Of a stretch of 64,000 nucleotides of DNA, positions 35,597 to 45,336 are shown in pieces. Every line of letters begins with the position of its first letter. Position 1 is the stretch's first letter. Under the pieces are notes generated by a model, which saw nothing but the letters and a program-made list of their open reading frames with translations, ran no database searches and was not told the origin of the DNA. The DNA lies in contig CANMHT010000001.1 in assembly GCA_947497755.1 (NCBI GenBank), positions 434,001 through 498,000 on the forward strand, read 5' to 3'. A program made the position numbers and the translations under genes. This DNA is from an uncultured Polaribacter sp. (GTDB lineage Bacteria > Bacteroidota > Bacteroidia > Flavobacteriales > Flavobacteriaceae).

Positions 35597-37426
35597 TTAT
35601 AAAGATTGCATGTTTACCAGTTTGTAATATTCACCTTTGTTGGCTAATAATTCTTCATGTTTTCCTTGTTCAATGATTTCTCCTTTTTTCATCACTACAA
35701 TAGTGTCTGCTTTTTGTATGGTAGATAATCTATGAGCAATAACTAAAGAAGTTCTATGTTCCATCATTTTTTCTAAAGCCAATTGTACTAGCTGTTCAGA
35801 TTCTGTGTCTAGTGCAGAAGTAGCTTCATCTAAAATCATAATAGGAGGATTCTTAAGAACGGCTCTAGCAATACTTAAACGTTGTTTTTGTCCTCCAGAA
35901 ATTTTAGTGCCGGCATCTCCAATATTAAAGTCATATTGATTGTCTAAGTCTTGAATAAACTCATGAGCATTGGCAATTTTAGAAGCTTCAATCACTGCTT
36001 CTTTTGTAGCTTCTTCTTTACCTAGTTTAATGTTATTTTCAACAGTATCGTTAAACAAAATAGAATCTTGAGTAACGATTCCCATCAATTCTCTTAAAGA
36101 ATATTTAGTTATGTCTTTAATATTTTTACCATCAATTAAAACAGCACCTTCATTTACGTCATAAAAACGAGTAACTAAATTGGCTAAGGTAGATTTTCCA
36201 CTTCCAGATTGTCCAACCAACGCAACTGTTTTTCCTTTAGGTATTTTTAGTGAGAAATTTTTTAAAACATACTCATTATCATATTTAAAAGAAATGTTTT
36301 TAAATTCTATTTCTGCATCAAAACTTGTTTTGTTAATGGCCTCAGGTTTGTCTACAATATCGTTTTTAGTATCTAAGATTTCTAGCACCCTTTGTGCAGA
36401 AGCATCTCCTTTTTTAATATTAGCAATAGCAGTAGAAATGGCCTTAGCTGGTTGTAATACAGAATAAAATAAACCAATATACCCAAAGAATGTTGAGCCA
36501 TCTAAACTACTCTCTTTAGATAAAACCAAATTACCACCAAACCATAAAATACCAATAATGGTTAAAGCGCCTAAAAATTCACTTGTTGGTGATGCCAATT
36601 TTTGACGTTGATTTACACTGGTAATTAGTTTTGCAAAACGATTGGTAGAGTTGTTAAACTTACGTTGCAAAATCTTTTCTGAATTGAAGGCTTTGATAAC
36701 TCTTAACCCAGATAAGGTTTCTTCTATAAAAGATAAAAACTGACCGCTTTCTTGTTGTGCTTTTAATGATTTAGCCTTAAGTTTATTTCCTATAAAAGAA
36801 ATAATAAGTCCAGAAACAGGTAACATAATAAATACAAAGAATGTTAATTCCGGACTCATTAAAAACATCATTATTAAGATAATAATGATAGTAAGAGGTT
36901 CTCTAACAACAGCTTCTAAAGAAGACAAAAAAGAAGTTTCTACAGCTTGGACATCAGCTGTCATTCTAGAAATAAGATCCCCTTTTCTTTTTTCAGAGAA
37001 ATAAGAAATAGGCAATTCTACAATCTTCTTATAAATACTGTCTCTTAAATCACGTACAATTCCGTTTGTTAAAAAAGCCATTTGATAAGAGGCTAAAAAA
37101 CGAAAGAGGTTTTTTAAGAAGAATAGAATTAAACATACAACACAAATAATTGCTAATGCGTCAATTTTATTGCCTTGTTCTATGTATTGATTTATTTCGT
37201 AATAAAAACTGTCTTTGGCATAGTCAAAACTACTAGTAAACCCTTTATAAACAGGCTTTTCTAACTTGTTAGTGTCGTCTGTTTCAAAAAGAATAGACAA
37301 AACAGGAATAAAAGACAATACGGTTAAAATATTAAAAATGGCATAAAAAACATTGAAGATAGTTGTAAGCCATGCTTTACCAACATAAGGTTTACCAAAT
37401 ATTAATATTCTTTTAAAATATTTCAT
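35597..37426 (-). CDS. MsbA-like ABC exporter (fused TMD-NBD)
   Basis: 609 residues. Six membrane helices in residues 15-330 (ABC exporter type), then the ATPase domain: Walker A VALVGQSGSGKSTLANL near 400, signature ISGGQKQR near 505, Walker B IMILDEATSALDTESEQ and the H-loop LVIAHRLSTI. It works as a homodimer, probably flipping lipid A-core or another glycolipid across the inner membrane, consistent with the glycosyltransferases downstream. Confidence 0.92.
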   Translation of the reverse strand: MKYFKRILIFGKPYVGKAWLTTIFNVFYAIFNILTVLSFIPVLSILFETDDTNKLEKPVYKGFTSSFDYAKDSFYYEINQYIEQGNKIDALAIICVVCLILFFLKNLFRFLASYQMAFLTNGIVRDLRDSIYKKIVELPISYFSEKRKGDLISRMTADVQAVETSFLSSLEAVVREPLTIIIILIMMFLMSPELTFFVFIMLPVSGLIISFIGNKLKAKSLKAQQESGQFLSFIEETLSGLRVIKAFNSEKILQRKFNNSTNRFAKLITSVNQRQKLASPTSEFLGALTIIGILWFGGNLVLSKESSLDGSTFFGYIGLFYSVLQPAKAISTAIANIKKGDASAQRVLEILDTKNDIVDKPEAINKTSFDAEIEFKNISFKYDNEYVLKNFSLKIPKGKTVALVGQSGSGKSTLANLVTRFYDVNEGAVLIDGKNIKDITKYSLRELMGIVTQDSILFNDTVENNIKLGKEEATKEAVIEASKIANAHEFIQDLDNQYDFNIGDAGTKISGGQKQRLSIARAVLKNPPIMILDEATSALDTESEQLVQLALEKMMEHRTSLVIAHRLSTIQKADTIVVMKKGEIIEQGKHEELLANKGEYYKLVNMQSL

Positions 37427-37482
37427 TCATTAAAAATTTCATCACCCAAAAACAACAACTATTTTAATTGTATTTTGAGTTC

Positions 37483-39192
37483 TTATAAATTAATTTCTTT
37501 TATAATACGTTGTATTTTAGCATCCAAATCTTTTTCTACTGCTGTTGCATTTTCAATAGTATCTAATTTCGATTTTACACTAAAATAAAACTTAATTTTA
37601 GGTTCTGTTCCACTTGGTCTGGCTGCAATTTTACTACCATCTTCTGTATGGTAAATAAGTACATTTGACTTAGGGATATCCATTGTTATTTCTTCTCCAG
37701 TAATTAGGTTTTTTTGGATTGACGATTGATAATCGCATAAATAAAGAACTTTAGATTCATCAATTTTTGTCAAAGGGTTATTACGTAAATCAACCATAAT
37801 TTGTTTGATTTGCTCAGCGCCATCCATTCCTTTTTTAACAATAGAAATTAAATGTTCTTTGTAAAAATGATGTCTTGTATACAAGTGCAATAATTCATTG
37901 TAAAAAGAACTGTTATTTGCTTTCGCATCTGCAGCAATTTCACAAGCTAATAGAGCAGAAGTAACGGCATCTTTATCTCTAACAAAGTCGCCAACCATAT
38001 ATCCAAAACTTTCTTCTCCACCACCAATAAAATTCAGTTCAGGAAAATCTTTTATCATTTTGGCAATCCATTTAAAACCAGTTAAGCCTACTTTGGTTTC
38101 TACACCATAACTGGCAGCGATTTCGTTTACTAAATTAGTAGAAACTATAGTAGAGCCTACAAATTGGTTTCCATTTAATTTTCCTGCTTTTTCCCAGTTA
38201 TTAATTAAGAAATCTGTCATTAAACTCATGGTTTGATTACCATTCATTAATTTCATATTTCCATCTAAGTCTCTAACTGCAATTCCAACTCTATCAGAAT
38301 CAGGGTCAGTTCCAATAACAATATCTGCATTGGTTTTATTGGCTAAATCAATTGCCATTTCTAGAGCTTCTGGTTCTTCAGGGTTTGGAGAAGCTACTGT
38401 AGGAAAATCTCCATCAGGTGTTGCTTGCTCTTGTACCACATGAACATTGGTATATCCTGCTCGTTTTAATACTTCAGGAATTAAAGTAATAGAAGTTCCG
38501 TGTAAAGAAGTAAACACTACATTTAAATCGGATCTCCCTTTAATATCAAAAGTTCCATTTTTAATAGAAGCTTGCCAAAAAGTTTCATCCAATTCGGCTC
38601 CTATATAGTTGATTAAATCAGGATTGGCATTAAAATTAATTTCAGAAAAATCTAACTGATTTACTTCTTCAATAATTCCGCTATCATTTGGAGGTACAAT
38701 TTGTCCTCCATCATTCCAATATACTTTATATCCGTTGTATTCTGGAGGATTGTGTGATGCAGTTAAAACAATTCCGGCATCACAGCCTAAATGAGAAACT
38801 GCAAAAGATAACTCAGGAGTAGGTCTTAAATCTTCAAATAAAACCACGTGGATATTGTTTGCAGAAAGTACATTTGCAACTAATTTGGCAAACGTATTAC
38901 TATTGTGTCTACAATCGTAAGCAATGGCAACTTTTAATGTTTTATTAGGGAATTGTTTGTGCAAATAATTGCTTAACCCTTGAGTTGCTTTTCCTAAAGT
39001 ATACTTGTTTATTCGGTTGATTCCAGCGCCCATAATTCCGCGCATTCCACCAGTTCCGAATTCCATATTCTTATAAAAACGATCTGCTAAATCGTCTGAA
39101 TTAGTGTCAATTAATTGTTGAATTTCTTTTCTTGTTTCTGAATCAAAAGTATCAGAAAGCCATAATGTAGCATTTTTTAAAATTTCTTCCAT
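37483..39192 (-). CDS. Phosphosugar mutase (phosphoglucomutase/phosphomannomutase)
   Basis: 569 residues. Alpha-D-phosphohexomutase with four domains: NMEFGTGGMRGIMG at the N-terminus, the phosphoserine loop LTASHNPPEYNGYK near 145, the metal site GTDPDSDRVGIAV near 295, the sugar loop GGGEESFGYMVG near 385 and the phosphate site RPSGTEPKIKFYF near 535. It converts hexose 6- and 1-phosphates, feeding nucleotide sugars to the polysaccharide genes on either side. Whether glucose or mannose is preferred cannot be told. Confidence 0.95.
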   Translation of the reverse strand: MEEILKNATLWLSDTFDSETRKEIQQLIDTNSDDLADRFYKNMEFGTGGMRGIMGAGINRINKYTLGKATQGLSNYLHKQFPNKTLKVAIAYDCRHNSNTFAKLVANVLSANNIHVVLFEDLRPTPELSFAVSHLGCDAGIVLTASHNPPEYNGYKVYWNDGGQIVPPNDSGIIEEVNQLDFSEINFNANPDLINYIGAELDETFWQASIKNGTFDIKGRSDLNVVFTSLHGTSITLIPEVLKRAGYTNVHVVQEQATPDGDFPTVASPNPEEPEALEMAIDLANKTNADIVIGTDPDSDRVGIAVRDLDGNMKLMNGNQTMSLMTDFLINNWEKAGKLNGNQFVGSTIVSTNLVNEIAASYGVETKVGLTGFKWIAKMIKDFPELNFIGGGEESFGYMVGDFVRDKDAVTSALLACEIAADAKANNSSFYNELLHLYTRHHFYKEHLISIVKKGMDGAEQIKQIMVDLRNNPLTKIDESKVLYLCDYQSSIQKNLITGEEITMDIPKSNVLIYHTEDGSKIAARPSGTEPKIKFYFSVKSKLDTIENATAVEKDLDAKIQRIIKEINL

Positions 39193-39226
39193 AATAGAGA
39201 ATAAAGTAATAGATAAAGATAGGGGA

Positions 39227-40183
39227 TTAGAAATTTAGTTTTTCTTTTATAGAATAGTGTTTCTCGCTACTTTTAGACTTGATTAAAAGTTCTCCTAAAA
39301 ATCCAGCTAAAAATAACTGAGTACCAATAACCATAGCAATTAAAGCAATATAAAACCAAGGGTTATTGGTTACTAAAATAGCTTTAATTCCTTGAGATAA
39401 TTTGTACAGTTTCATAAAGCCAATATAGGCAGCAGCTAAAAAGCCAACTGCAAAAACCATGCTTCCCCAAAGGCCAAAAAAATGCATTGGTCGTTTGCCA
39501 AATTTAGATAAGAAAGAGATGGTAATTAAATCTAAAAAACCATTGATAAAACGATCCATTCCAAACTTGGTAACACCATATTTTCTAGCTTGATGTTGTA
39601 CAACTTTTTCTCCAATCTTTGTAAAACCTTCATTTTTTGCAAGCACAGGAATGTAACGATGCATTTCTCCACTTACTTTTACAGTTTTTACAACAATGTT
39701 TTTATACGCCTTTAATCCACAGTTAAAATCGTGTAGTTTTAAACCCGATGTTTTTCTTGCAGCTGCATTGAAAAGTTTTGATGGTAAGTTTTTGGTAATT
39801 ACATTATCATAACGTTTCTTTTTCCAGCCAGAGATTAAATCGTAATCTTCTACAGTGATTAAATTAAAAAGTTCTGGGATCTCCTCTGGATTGTCTTGTA
39901 AATCAGCATCCATAGTAATAACAACTTTACCTTGTGCCAATTCAAATCCAGCATCTAGGGCTTGAGATTTTCCATAATTTCTTTGAAAACGTATTCCTTT
40001 TACTTCTTTATGAGCAGAAGATAACTGCTCTATAATTTTCCAAGAATTATCAGTACTTCCGTCATCGATAAAAATAACTTCATATTCATAAGAATTGGAT
40101 TGCATAACTCTTGCAATCCAACCAAATAATTCTTGTAAAGATTCGTCTTCGTTTAATAAAGGTATAACTACCGATATATCCAT
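39227..40183 (-). CDS. GtrB/DPM1-like polyprenyl-phosphate glycosyltransferase
   Basis: 318 residues. GT2 catalytic domain 1-210 (DISVVIPLLNEDESLQEL, IDDGSTDNSW, ITMDADLQDNPEE), then two membrane helices (about 230-255 and 270-300) as in GtrB and dolichol-phosphate mannose synthases. Probably charges undecaprenyl phosphate with a sugar at the inner membrane. 34 bases upstream of the mutase gene in the same direction. Confidence 0.92.
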   Translation of the reverse strand: MDISVVIPLLNEDESLQELFGWIARVMQSNSYEYEVIFIDDGSTDNSWKIIEQLSSAHKEVKGIRFQRNYGKSQALDAGFELAQGKVVITMDADLQDNPEEIPELFNLITVEDYDLISGWKKKRYDNVITKNLPSKLFNAAARKTSGLKLHDFNCGLKAYKNIVVKTVKVSGEMHRYIPVLAKNEGFTKIGEKVVQHQARKYGVTKFGMDRFINGFLDLITISFLSKFGKRPMHFFGLWGSMVFAVGFLAAAYIGFMKLYKLSQGIKAILVTNNPWFYIALIAMVIGTQLFLAGFLGELLIKSKSSEKHYSIKEKLNF

Positions 40184-40205
40184 ATAATAAAGTATATAAA
40201 AACGT

Positions 40206-40236
40206 AAAGGTAAAACATCTAAAGATGTTTTACCTT
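40206..40236 (-). terminator. Hairpin between DUF4199 and GtrB-like genes
   Basis: AAAGGTAAAACATCT and AGATGTTTTACCTTT form a 15-base stem with a 1-base centre; only a weak T run follows on the minus strand. A terminator or transcript-stability hairpin. Confidence 0.5.
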
Positions 40237-40266
40237 TAATTCGTTTAAATTTTTCTTAAAAAGTGT

Positions 40267-40791
40267 TTACTCTTCTCTTTTTTTCTTTAAAATTAAAGAG
40301 ATAAGTAATCCAAAAATAGAAAATACAACTAGAGTGGTAAAGTATCCTTTTATTTGAGCTCCAACAGAATAATTATCTTGTTCTTGAATCCCTTTAATGG
40401 CTTCATCTATTTGTTCAGTATTGGCTCCCATATTTTGCATAAACTCAGTAGTAGTGTTAATAGTTAGCTCCTTTACTGTAACTTGAAGTTCAGGGTCAAT
40501 AACTATAAATATTAATACGGTCATTAATGTAGAAATTAATAAACCAATTGCATTTGCTAAAAAGAAAACAGAAAAAGCTTCTTTAAAAGTTGCATAGCCA
40601 CCTTGAGCTTTTTTTAAGCTTCCAACTACCCAAAAACCATGTACAAAAAAGGTTAAAACTAATACACCTAATGACCAGAAACTTACAAAATAATTTAAAT
40701 TTACTGCATAAGCATAAAGAACAGGTAGTATAAGTGCTAGCCCGAAGATTAATCCGAAATTGATTCCTTTAGATTTGATAGTTTGATTCAT
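40267..40791 (-). CDS. DUF4199 family membrane protein
   Basis: 174 residues with four membrane helices (about 10-32, 35-55, 72-96 and 143-166). The pattern INFGLIFGLALILPVLYAY, then GGYATFKEAFSVFFLANAIG, matches DUF4199, which in Flavobacteria often precedes a GtrB-like glycosyltransferase, as it does here. Role unknown, perhaps assisting surface glycan assembly. Confidence 0.85.
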   Translation of the reverse strand: MNQTIKSKGINFGLIFGLALILPVLYAYAVNLNYFVSFWSLGVLVLTFFVHGFWVVGSLKKAQGGYATFKEAFSVFFLANAIGLLISTLMTVLIFIVIDPELQVTVKELTINTTTEFMQNMGANTEQIDEAIKGIQEQDNYSVGAQIKGYFTTLVVFSIFGLLISLILKKKREE

Positions 40792-40911
40792 AATGTTAGT
40801 TTTTAGTTAGTTACACAAATATATTGAATTCATTTAAGATGCTTTTTACATCTTTAAACAATTGATTAGTAACCTAAGTATAAAAAATGTTACAAAATTG
40901 ATAAAAAAAGA

Positions 40912-40942
40912 TTGTGCAACTTTAAAAATGATTGTAAATTTG
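40912..40942 (+). promoter_or_regulatory. 4.5S RNA promoter
   Basis: TTG (40912-40914), 20 bases, TAAATTTG (40935-40942), four bases before the RNA 5' end at 40947. Confidence 0.7.
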
Positions 40943-40946
40943 CAGC

Positions 40947-41040
40947 GGCAAGTCCTACACAACTAGCTCCCTTTGAATCCCCCAGGGCGGGAACGCAGCA
41001 AGGGTATTAGGTTGTAGCAGTGTGATGTAGATAGCTTGCC
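40947..41040 (+). ncRNA. ffs: Signal recognition particle RNA, small (4.5S) type
   Basis: 94 bases. The ends GGCAAG and CTTGCC pair. The conserved apical part is present: CCCAGGGCGGGAACGCAGCAAGGG, including the asymmetric loop (AGCA) and the GGAA-type tetraloop region that bind Ffh. It works with FtsY (50741-51694) in targeting membrane proteins. A run of Ts after the closing stem serves as terminator. Confidence 0.93.
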
Positions 41041-41159
41041 ATTTTTTATGCGCTAAATTTAGATTTCTCCATTTTCTTTTATCATATTTGTATCAGTTAT
41101 TTAAGCGTTAAAAACTGATTTTTTTAATTCTAACATCTATCATTATTTAATATTATTAT

Positions 41160-41963
41160 ATGTCTAAAGTTGTTCTTGTTACTGGAGCTTCATCTGGAAT
41201 TGGTAAAGCCATTGCTCACTTTTTATCTGATAAAGGATATAAAGTATATGGCACAAGTAGAAAACCTCAAAAAGAACAAAATATTCCATTATCTTTTGTG
41301 GTATTGGATGTGTTAGATACTGAATCTATAACAAAAGTGGTTTCTTCAATTATAGAAAAAGAAGGACGTATCGATGTGTTAATTAATAATGCAGGAATGG
41401 GAATTACTGGGCCAATTGAAGATACACCAACTGACGAAATGCGTAAGGTTTTTGATACCAACTTATTTGGAGCGATTGATGTAATGAAAGCAGTATTGCC
41501 AATCATGAGAAAACAACAATCAGGAACCATTATAAATGTAACCTCAATTGCAGGATATATGGGATTACCATTTAGAGGTATGTATTCTGCTACCAAAGGA
41601 GCTTTAGAATTGGTTACAGAATCTGTGAGAATGGAGGTGAAGAATTTTGGAATTCAGGTTACCAATGTAGCACCAGGAGATTTTGCTACTAATATTGCTG
41701 CCGGAAGATATCATACACCTGTATACGAGAATTCAGCTTATAAAAAGATTTATGCCGAAAACTTAGCTTTGATGGATGCTCATGTGGATAGTGGAATGGA
41801 TCCAAAAGAAATGGCAAAAACTATTTTTAAGATTATCAACACCAAACATCCGAAAGGACACTATAAAGTTGGTGGATTTATGGAGAAATTTTCTATTGTG
41901 TTAAAGAGAATTTTACCAGATAAGATGTACGAAAAATTATTAATGAATCATTACAAACTATGA
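41160..41963 (+). CDS. Short-chain dehydrogenase/reductase
   Basis: 267 residues. VVLVTGASSGIGKAIAHFL at the N-terminus, VLINNAGMG near 80, active site TSIAGYMGLPFRGMYSATKGA (Ser near 141, Tyr-x3-Lys near 154-158). Classical SDR that binds NAD(P)H; substrate unknown. The next gene overlaps by four bases (ATGA). Confidence 0.88.
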   Translation: MSKVVLVTGASSGIGKAIAHFLSDKGYKVYGTSRKPQKEQNIPLSFVVLDVLDTESITKVVSSIIEKEGRIDVLINNAGMGITGPIEDTPTDEMRKVFDTNLFGAIDVMKAVLPIMRKQQSGTIINVTSIAGYMGLPFRGMYSATKGALELVTESVRMEVKNFGIQVTNVAPGDFATNIAAGRYHTPVYENSAYKKIYAENLALMDAHVDSGMDPKEMAKTIFKIINTKHPKGHYKVGGFMEKFSIVLKRILPDKMYEKLLMNHYKL

Positions 41964-42334
41964 GATATCTAGTATACTGTCTTATATTGCTATTAGCTAC
42001 TTCTTGTTTTTTGATGCCTTTAGGAGCACCTCATTATCATAGTTATAAGCCTGTGAAAGAAAATGAATTTGTAGATAGAGTAGATGTTTTTGATACACCA
42101 AGAATAAAAACTTATCATTTTAAAGCCCCTAAAAATTTAAGCATAAAAGGTTGCTCTATTATTTTTGAAGATGATTGTGAAACTTTTGAATATAAAAAGT
42201 TTTTTGAGACTTATGAATATCAAATACATGTTAGAATAAAAGACAGAAAGTTTTTAAAGTTATTAAAAAAAGACACCTTAAAGTTGTTTATAAATGATAA
42301 AGAAATGCAATTTGTACCTGTACTTAAAAACTAA
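41960..42334 (+). CDS. Hypothetical lipoprotein
   Basis: 124 residues. MRYLVYCLILLLATSCFLMP is a lipoprotein signal with Cys at about 16. The rest is polar and basic (VFDTPRIKTYHFKAPKN, DDCETFEYKKFFETYEYQ). No family recognised. Overlaps the SDR stop by four bases, hence translationally coupled. Confidence 0.6.
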   Translation: MRYLVYCLILLLATSCFLMPLGAPHYHSYKPVKENEFVDRVDVFDTPRIKTYHFKAPKNLSIKGCSIIFEDDCETFEYKKFFETYEYQIHVRIKDRKFLKLLKKDTLKLFINDKEMQFVPVLKN

Positions 42335-42397
42335 CAAGTTAGTATATTTGCAAAGCAAAACAATTATATAAAATACAGAACCACATATATATTAAAC

Positions 42398-43051
42398 ATG
42401 AAATTTTTTATTGATACAGCTAACTTAGCTCAAATTGAAGAAGCACAAGCCTTAGGAATTTTAGATGGTGTTACCACTAATCCATCATTAATGGCTAAAG
42501 AAGGAATTACAGGAGAAGAGAATATAATCAATCACTATAAAGCTATTTGCGATTTAGTTGATGGAGATGTTTCTGCTGAAGTAATCTCTACAGATTTTGA
42601 AGGTATGGTAAGAGAAGGAGAAGCCTTAGCTGCCTTAAATCCACAAATTGTTGTAAAGTTACCAATGATTAAAGACGGAGTAAAAGCATGTAAATATTTT
42701 GCATCTAAAGGAATCAAAACAAATGTTACATTGGTATTTTCTCCAGGACAAGCTTTATTAGCTGCAAAAGCAGGAGCAACTTATGTATCTCCGTTTATTG
42801 GTCGTTTGGATGATATTTCTACTGATGGATTAAATTTAATCGCAGAAATTCGTCAAATATTTGATAACTATGGTTTTGGAACTGAAATTTTAGCTGCTTC
42901 TGTACGTCATACAATGCATATTATTGACTGTGCTAAATTAGGTGCAGATGTAATGACAGGACCTTTATCTGCCATTGAAGGATTGTTAAAACACCCATTA
43001 ACAGATATTGGATTGGCTAAATTCTTAGCAGATTACAAAAAAGGAAACTAA
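42398..43051 (+). CDS. fsa: Transaldolase-like / fructose-6-phosphate aldolase
   Basis: 217 residues, the short TalC/FSA class. [29 protein letters not shown], the Schiff-base Lys in IVVKLPM (about residue 87), [19 protein letters not shown] and ASVRHTMHI. It carries out aldol chemistry on sugar phosphates, either dihydroxyacetone transfer in the pentose phosphate route or F6P cleavage; sequence alone does not decide. Upstream TATATTTG at 42345-42352. Confidence 0.92.
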   Translation: MKFFIDTANLAQIEEAQALGILDGVTTNPSLMAKEGITGEENIINHYKAICDLVDGDVSAEVISTDFEGMVREGEALAALNPQIVVKLPMIKDGVKACKYFASKGIKTNVTLVFSPGQALLAAKAGATYVSPFIGRLDDISTDGLNLIAEIRQIFDNYGFGTEILAASVRHTMHIIDCAKLGADVMTGPLSAIEGLLKHPLTDIGLAKFLADYKKGN

Positions 43052-43080
43052 CCAACACAATTGGTTTTAGTATATTAAAT

Positions 43081-43120
43081 AAGAAAGTGAAAATAGTTTT
43101 TCACTTTCTTATTTTTTTTT
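43081..43120 (+). terminator. Terminator after fsa
   Basis: AAGAAAGTGAAAA and TTTTCACTTTCTT stem, followed by nine Ts. Confidence 0.85.
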
Positions 43121-43232
43121 TAGACAACGATCAGATTCAGAAATAAAGATAGTAACTTTGCCCTCTGTTATTATTTCTCTTTGTTCTTAACATTTTGAAA
43201 TTGTAACATTGAAACTTTCTAACTAGAAGTGA

Positions 43233-44912
43233 ATGTATCCAAAAAAAGAACTCGCACAAATTATTGTGACTGCTTGTAGTCAATTTAAAATTGATACAGT
43301 AGTTATTTCTCCAGGTTCAAGAAATGCACCTTTAACTATAGGGTTTTCGAATCATCCAGCAATCAAAACAATGAGTATTGTAGATGAACGTTGTGCGGCT
43401 TTTTTTGCATTGGGAATAGCACAACAAACTCAGAAACCTGTAGCTATTTTATGTAGTTCAGGTTCTGCCTTATTAAATTATTATCCAGCAATTGCAGAAG
43501 CATATTATAGTCAAATTCCTCTGGTGGTTATTTCAGCAGATAGACCTAAGCATTTAATAGATATTGGAGATGGTCAAACAATTAGGCAAGAGAATGTTTT
43601 TGACAATCATATTTTGTTTTCTGCGAATCTGATTGAAATCGAAAAGGAAAAAGAGTTCAATATGAACCTCGTTGCAGAAGCTTTACAAACGGCAACTAGT
43701 AAAAAAGGACCAATTCATATTAATGTACCTTTTGATGAACCTTTGTATGAAACTGTTGATGAAATGGATATGTTGATTGCGAATAAAGTGGAGCAAACGT
43801 ATAATGAAGTAGTGGCATCATTTGATGTTGTAAAAGAGAATTCTGAGCTTGAAAAATTACAGCAGATTTGGAATACAGCTGCAAAAAAAATGATTGTAGT
43901 TGGGACAAATTATCCTGATGAAGCATTGCAAGCGGTTTTAAACGAGTTTGAAAAAGATCCATCGGTAATAATTCTTACAGAAACTACTTCTAATATTGCC
44001 GCAGAGGATACAATAAATTCTATAGATCAGTTAATATTTCCGTTTAGAGAAGAACAGTTTAAAGAGTTACAGCCTGAAGTGTTAATTACTTTTGGAGGAA
44101 TGGTGGTTTCTAAAAAGATAAAACAGTTTTTAAGAGCCTATCAACCAGAAAACCATTGGCATATTGATGCATTAAAATCGATGAACACATATCATTGTTT
44201 GTCTGAATATATTAATGCAAGTCCGTTAGATTTTTTACCAAATTTATTACAAGATGGTTTTGTAGCAAGTGATTATCAGCAAAAATGGTTGTCTATCAAA
44301 GAAAAAAGAGCTCAAAAACACAAAGAATATTTGTCTCAAATAGATTTTTCTGATTTAAAAGCTTTTGAAGCTATTTTAAAAAGCATTCCAAACAATTCAC
44401 AATTGCAGTTGTCTAATAGTTCTATTGTAAGATATGCACAATTATTTGATGTAAATGATACATTAAAGGTATTTTGTAATCGAGGAACCAGCGGAATTGA
44501 TGGAAGTACAAGTACAGCTATTGGTGCTGCTTTGGTAGAAGAAAATCAAACAGTTTTTATCACAGGGGATTTGAGTTTCTTTTATGATAGTAATGCACTG
44601 TGGAATATGTACGTGCCTGCTAATTTTAGAATTATTTTGATAAATAATAGTGGAGGAGGAATTTTTAGATTTATTCCTGGCCCAAAATCTACAAATGCCT
44701 TAGATTATTTTGAAACACCACATCAGTTAACAGCAGCGCATTTGTGTGAAATGTATCAATTTGAATACGTAAAAGCAACAGATTTAAAGGAACTAATACA
44801 AACATTAGATACTTTTTATGAAGTTTCTAATCAGCCAAAAGTACTAGAGGTTTTTACAGACAAAGAAGTCAATGAAAAAGTATTAAAAGAATATTTCAAT
44901 TTTTTAAAATAA
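43233..44912 (+). CDS. menD: SEPHCHC synthase (menaquinone)
   Basis: 559 residues. Thiamine-diphosphate enzyme that adds 2-oxoglutarate to isochorismate in menaquinone synthesis. Starts MYPKKELAQIIVTACSQF; VISPGSRNAPL near 25, the catalytic Glu region MSIVDERCAAFFALG near 55, and the ThDP motif GDLSFFYDSNALWN near 445 with NNSGGGIFRFIPG. TAACTTTG at 43153-43160 is a likely -7 element. Followed after five bases by the S1-type gene. Confidence 0.96.
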   Translation: MYPKKELAQIIVTACSQFKIDTVVISPGSRNAPLTIGFSNHPAIKTMSIVDERCAAFFALGIAQQTQKPVAILCSSGSALLNYYPAIAEAYYSQIPLVVISADRPKHLIDIGDGQTIRQENVFDNHILFSANLIEIEKEKEFNMNLVAEALQTATSKKGPIHINVPFDEPLYETVDEMDMLIANKVEQTYNEVVASFDVVKENSELEKLQQIWNTAAKKMIVVGTNYPDEALQAVLNEFEKDPSVIILTETTSNIAAEDTINSIDQLIFPFREEQFKELQPEVLITFGGMVVSKKIKQFLRAYQPENHWHIDALKSMNTYHCLSEYINASPLDFLPNLLQDGFVASDYQQKWLSIKEKRAQKHKEYLSQIDFSDLKAFEAILKSIPNNSQLQLSNSSIVRYAQLFDVNDTLKVFCNRGTSGIDGSTSTAIGAALVEENQTVFITGDLSFFYDSNALWNMYVPANFRIILINNSGGGIFRFIPGPKSTNALDYFETPHQLTAAHLCEMYQFEYVKATDLKELIQTLDTFYEVSNQPKVLEVFTDKEVNEKVLKEYFNFLK

Positions 44913-44917
44913 ACAAT

Positions 44918-45334
44918 ATGGATTTAGAAGTAGGAGATAAGGTATCATTAATTATTGGAGCAGAAACCAATTTAGGTTTTACAGTATTAATTGATGAAGA
45001 ATTTGAAGGATTGTTATATAGAAACGAAATTTTTCAAGAAATAAGAGAGCGTCAACGTATTGCTGGTTATATCAAAAAAATTAGAGAAGATGGTAAAATA
45101 GACGTTTCTTTAAAACCTCAGGGATTTAGAAATGTTATTGAACTTGATACTGAAAAAGTAGTGGAAGCAATTTATGATCATGACGGATTTTTACCTTTAA
45201 CAGACAAAAGTTCACCAGAAGATATTAAACGTTTATTACTAATGAGTAAAAAAGCATTTAAAAGAGCTGTTGGTAGTTTGTATAAAGAAAAGGTAATCTT
45301 AATTAAAGAAAACGGTTTAGAATTGTTAAGGTAA
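44918..45334 (+). CDS. Small S1 RNA-binding / winged-helix protein (CvfB-like)
   Basis: 138 residues. The N-terminal half reads like an S1 domain (VGDKVSLIIGAETNLGFTVLIDEEFEGLLYRNEIF in pieces, then IAGYIKKIREDGKIDVSL). The C-terminal half is a winged-helix type segment (LPLTDKSSPEDIKRLLLMSKKAFKRA, LYKEKVILI). This is the last third of a CvfB-like protein, which normally has about 280 residues with three S1 units. Lies between menD and menB, five bases after menD; its link to menaquinone is only by position. Confidence 0.75.
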   Translation: MDLEVGDKVSLIIGAETNLGFTVLIDEEFEGLLYRNEIFQEIRERQRIAGYIKKIREDGKIDVSLKPQGFRNVIELDTEKVVEAIYDHDGFLPLTDKSSPEDIKRLLLMSKKAFKRAVGSLYKEKVILIKENGLELLR

Positions 45335-45336
45335 GT

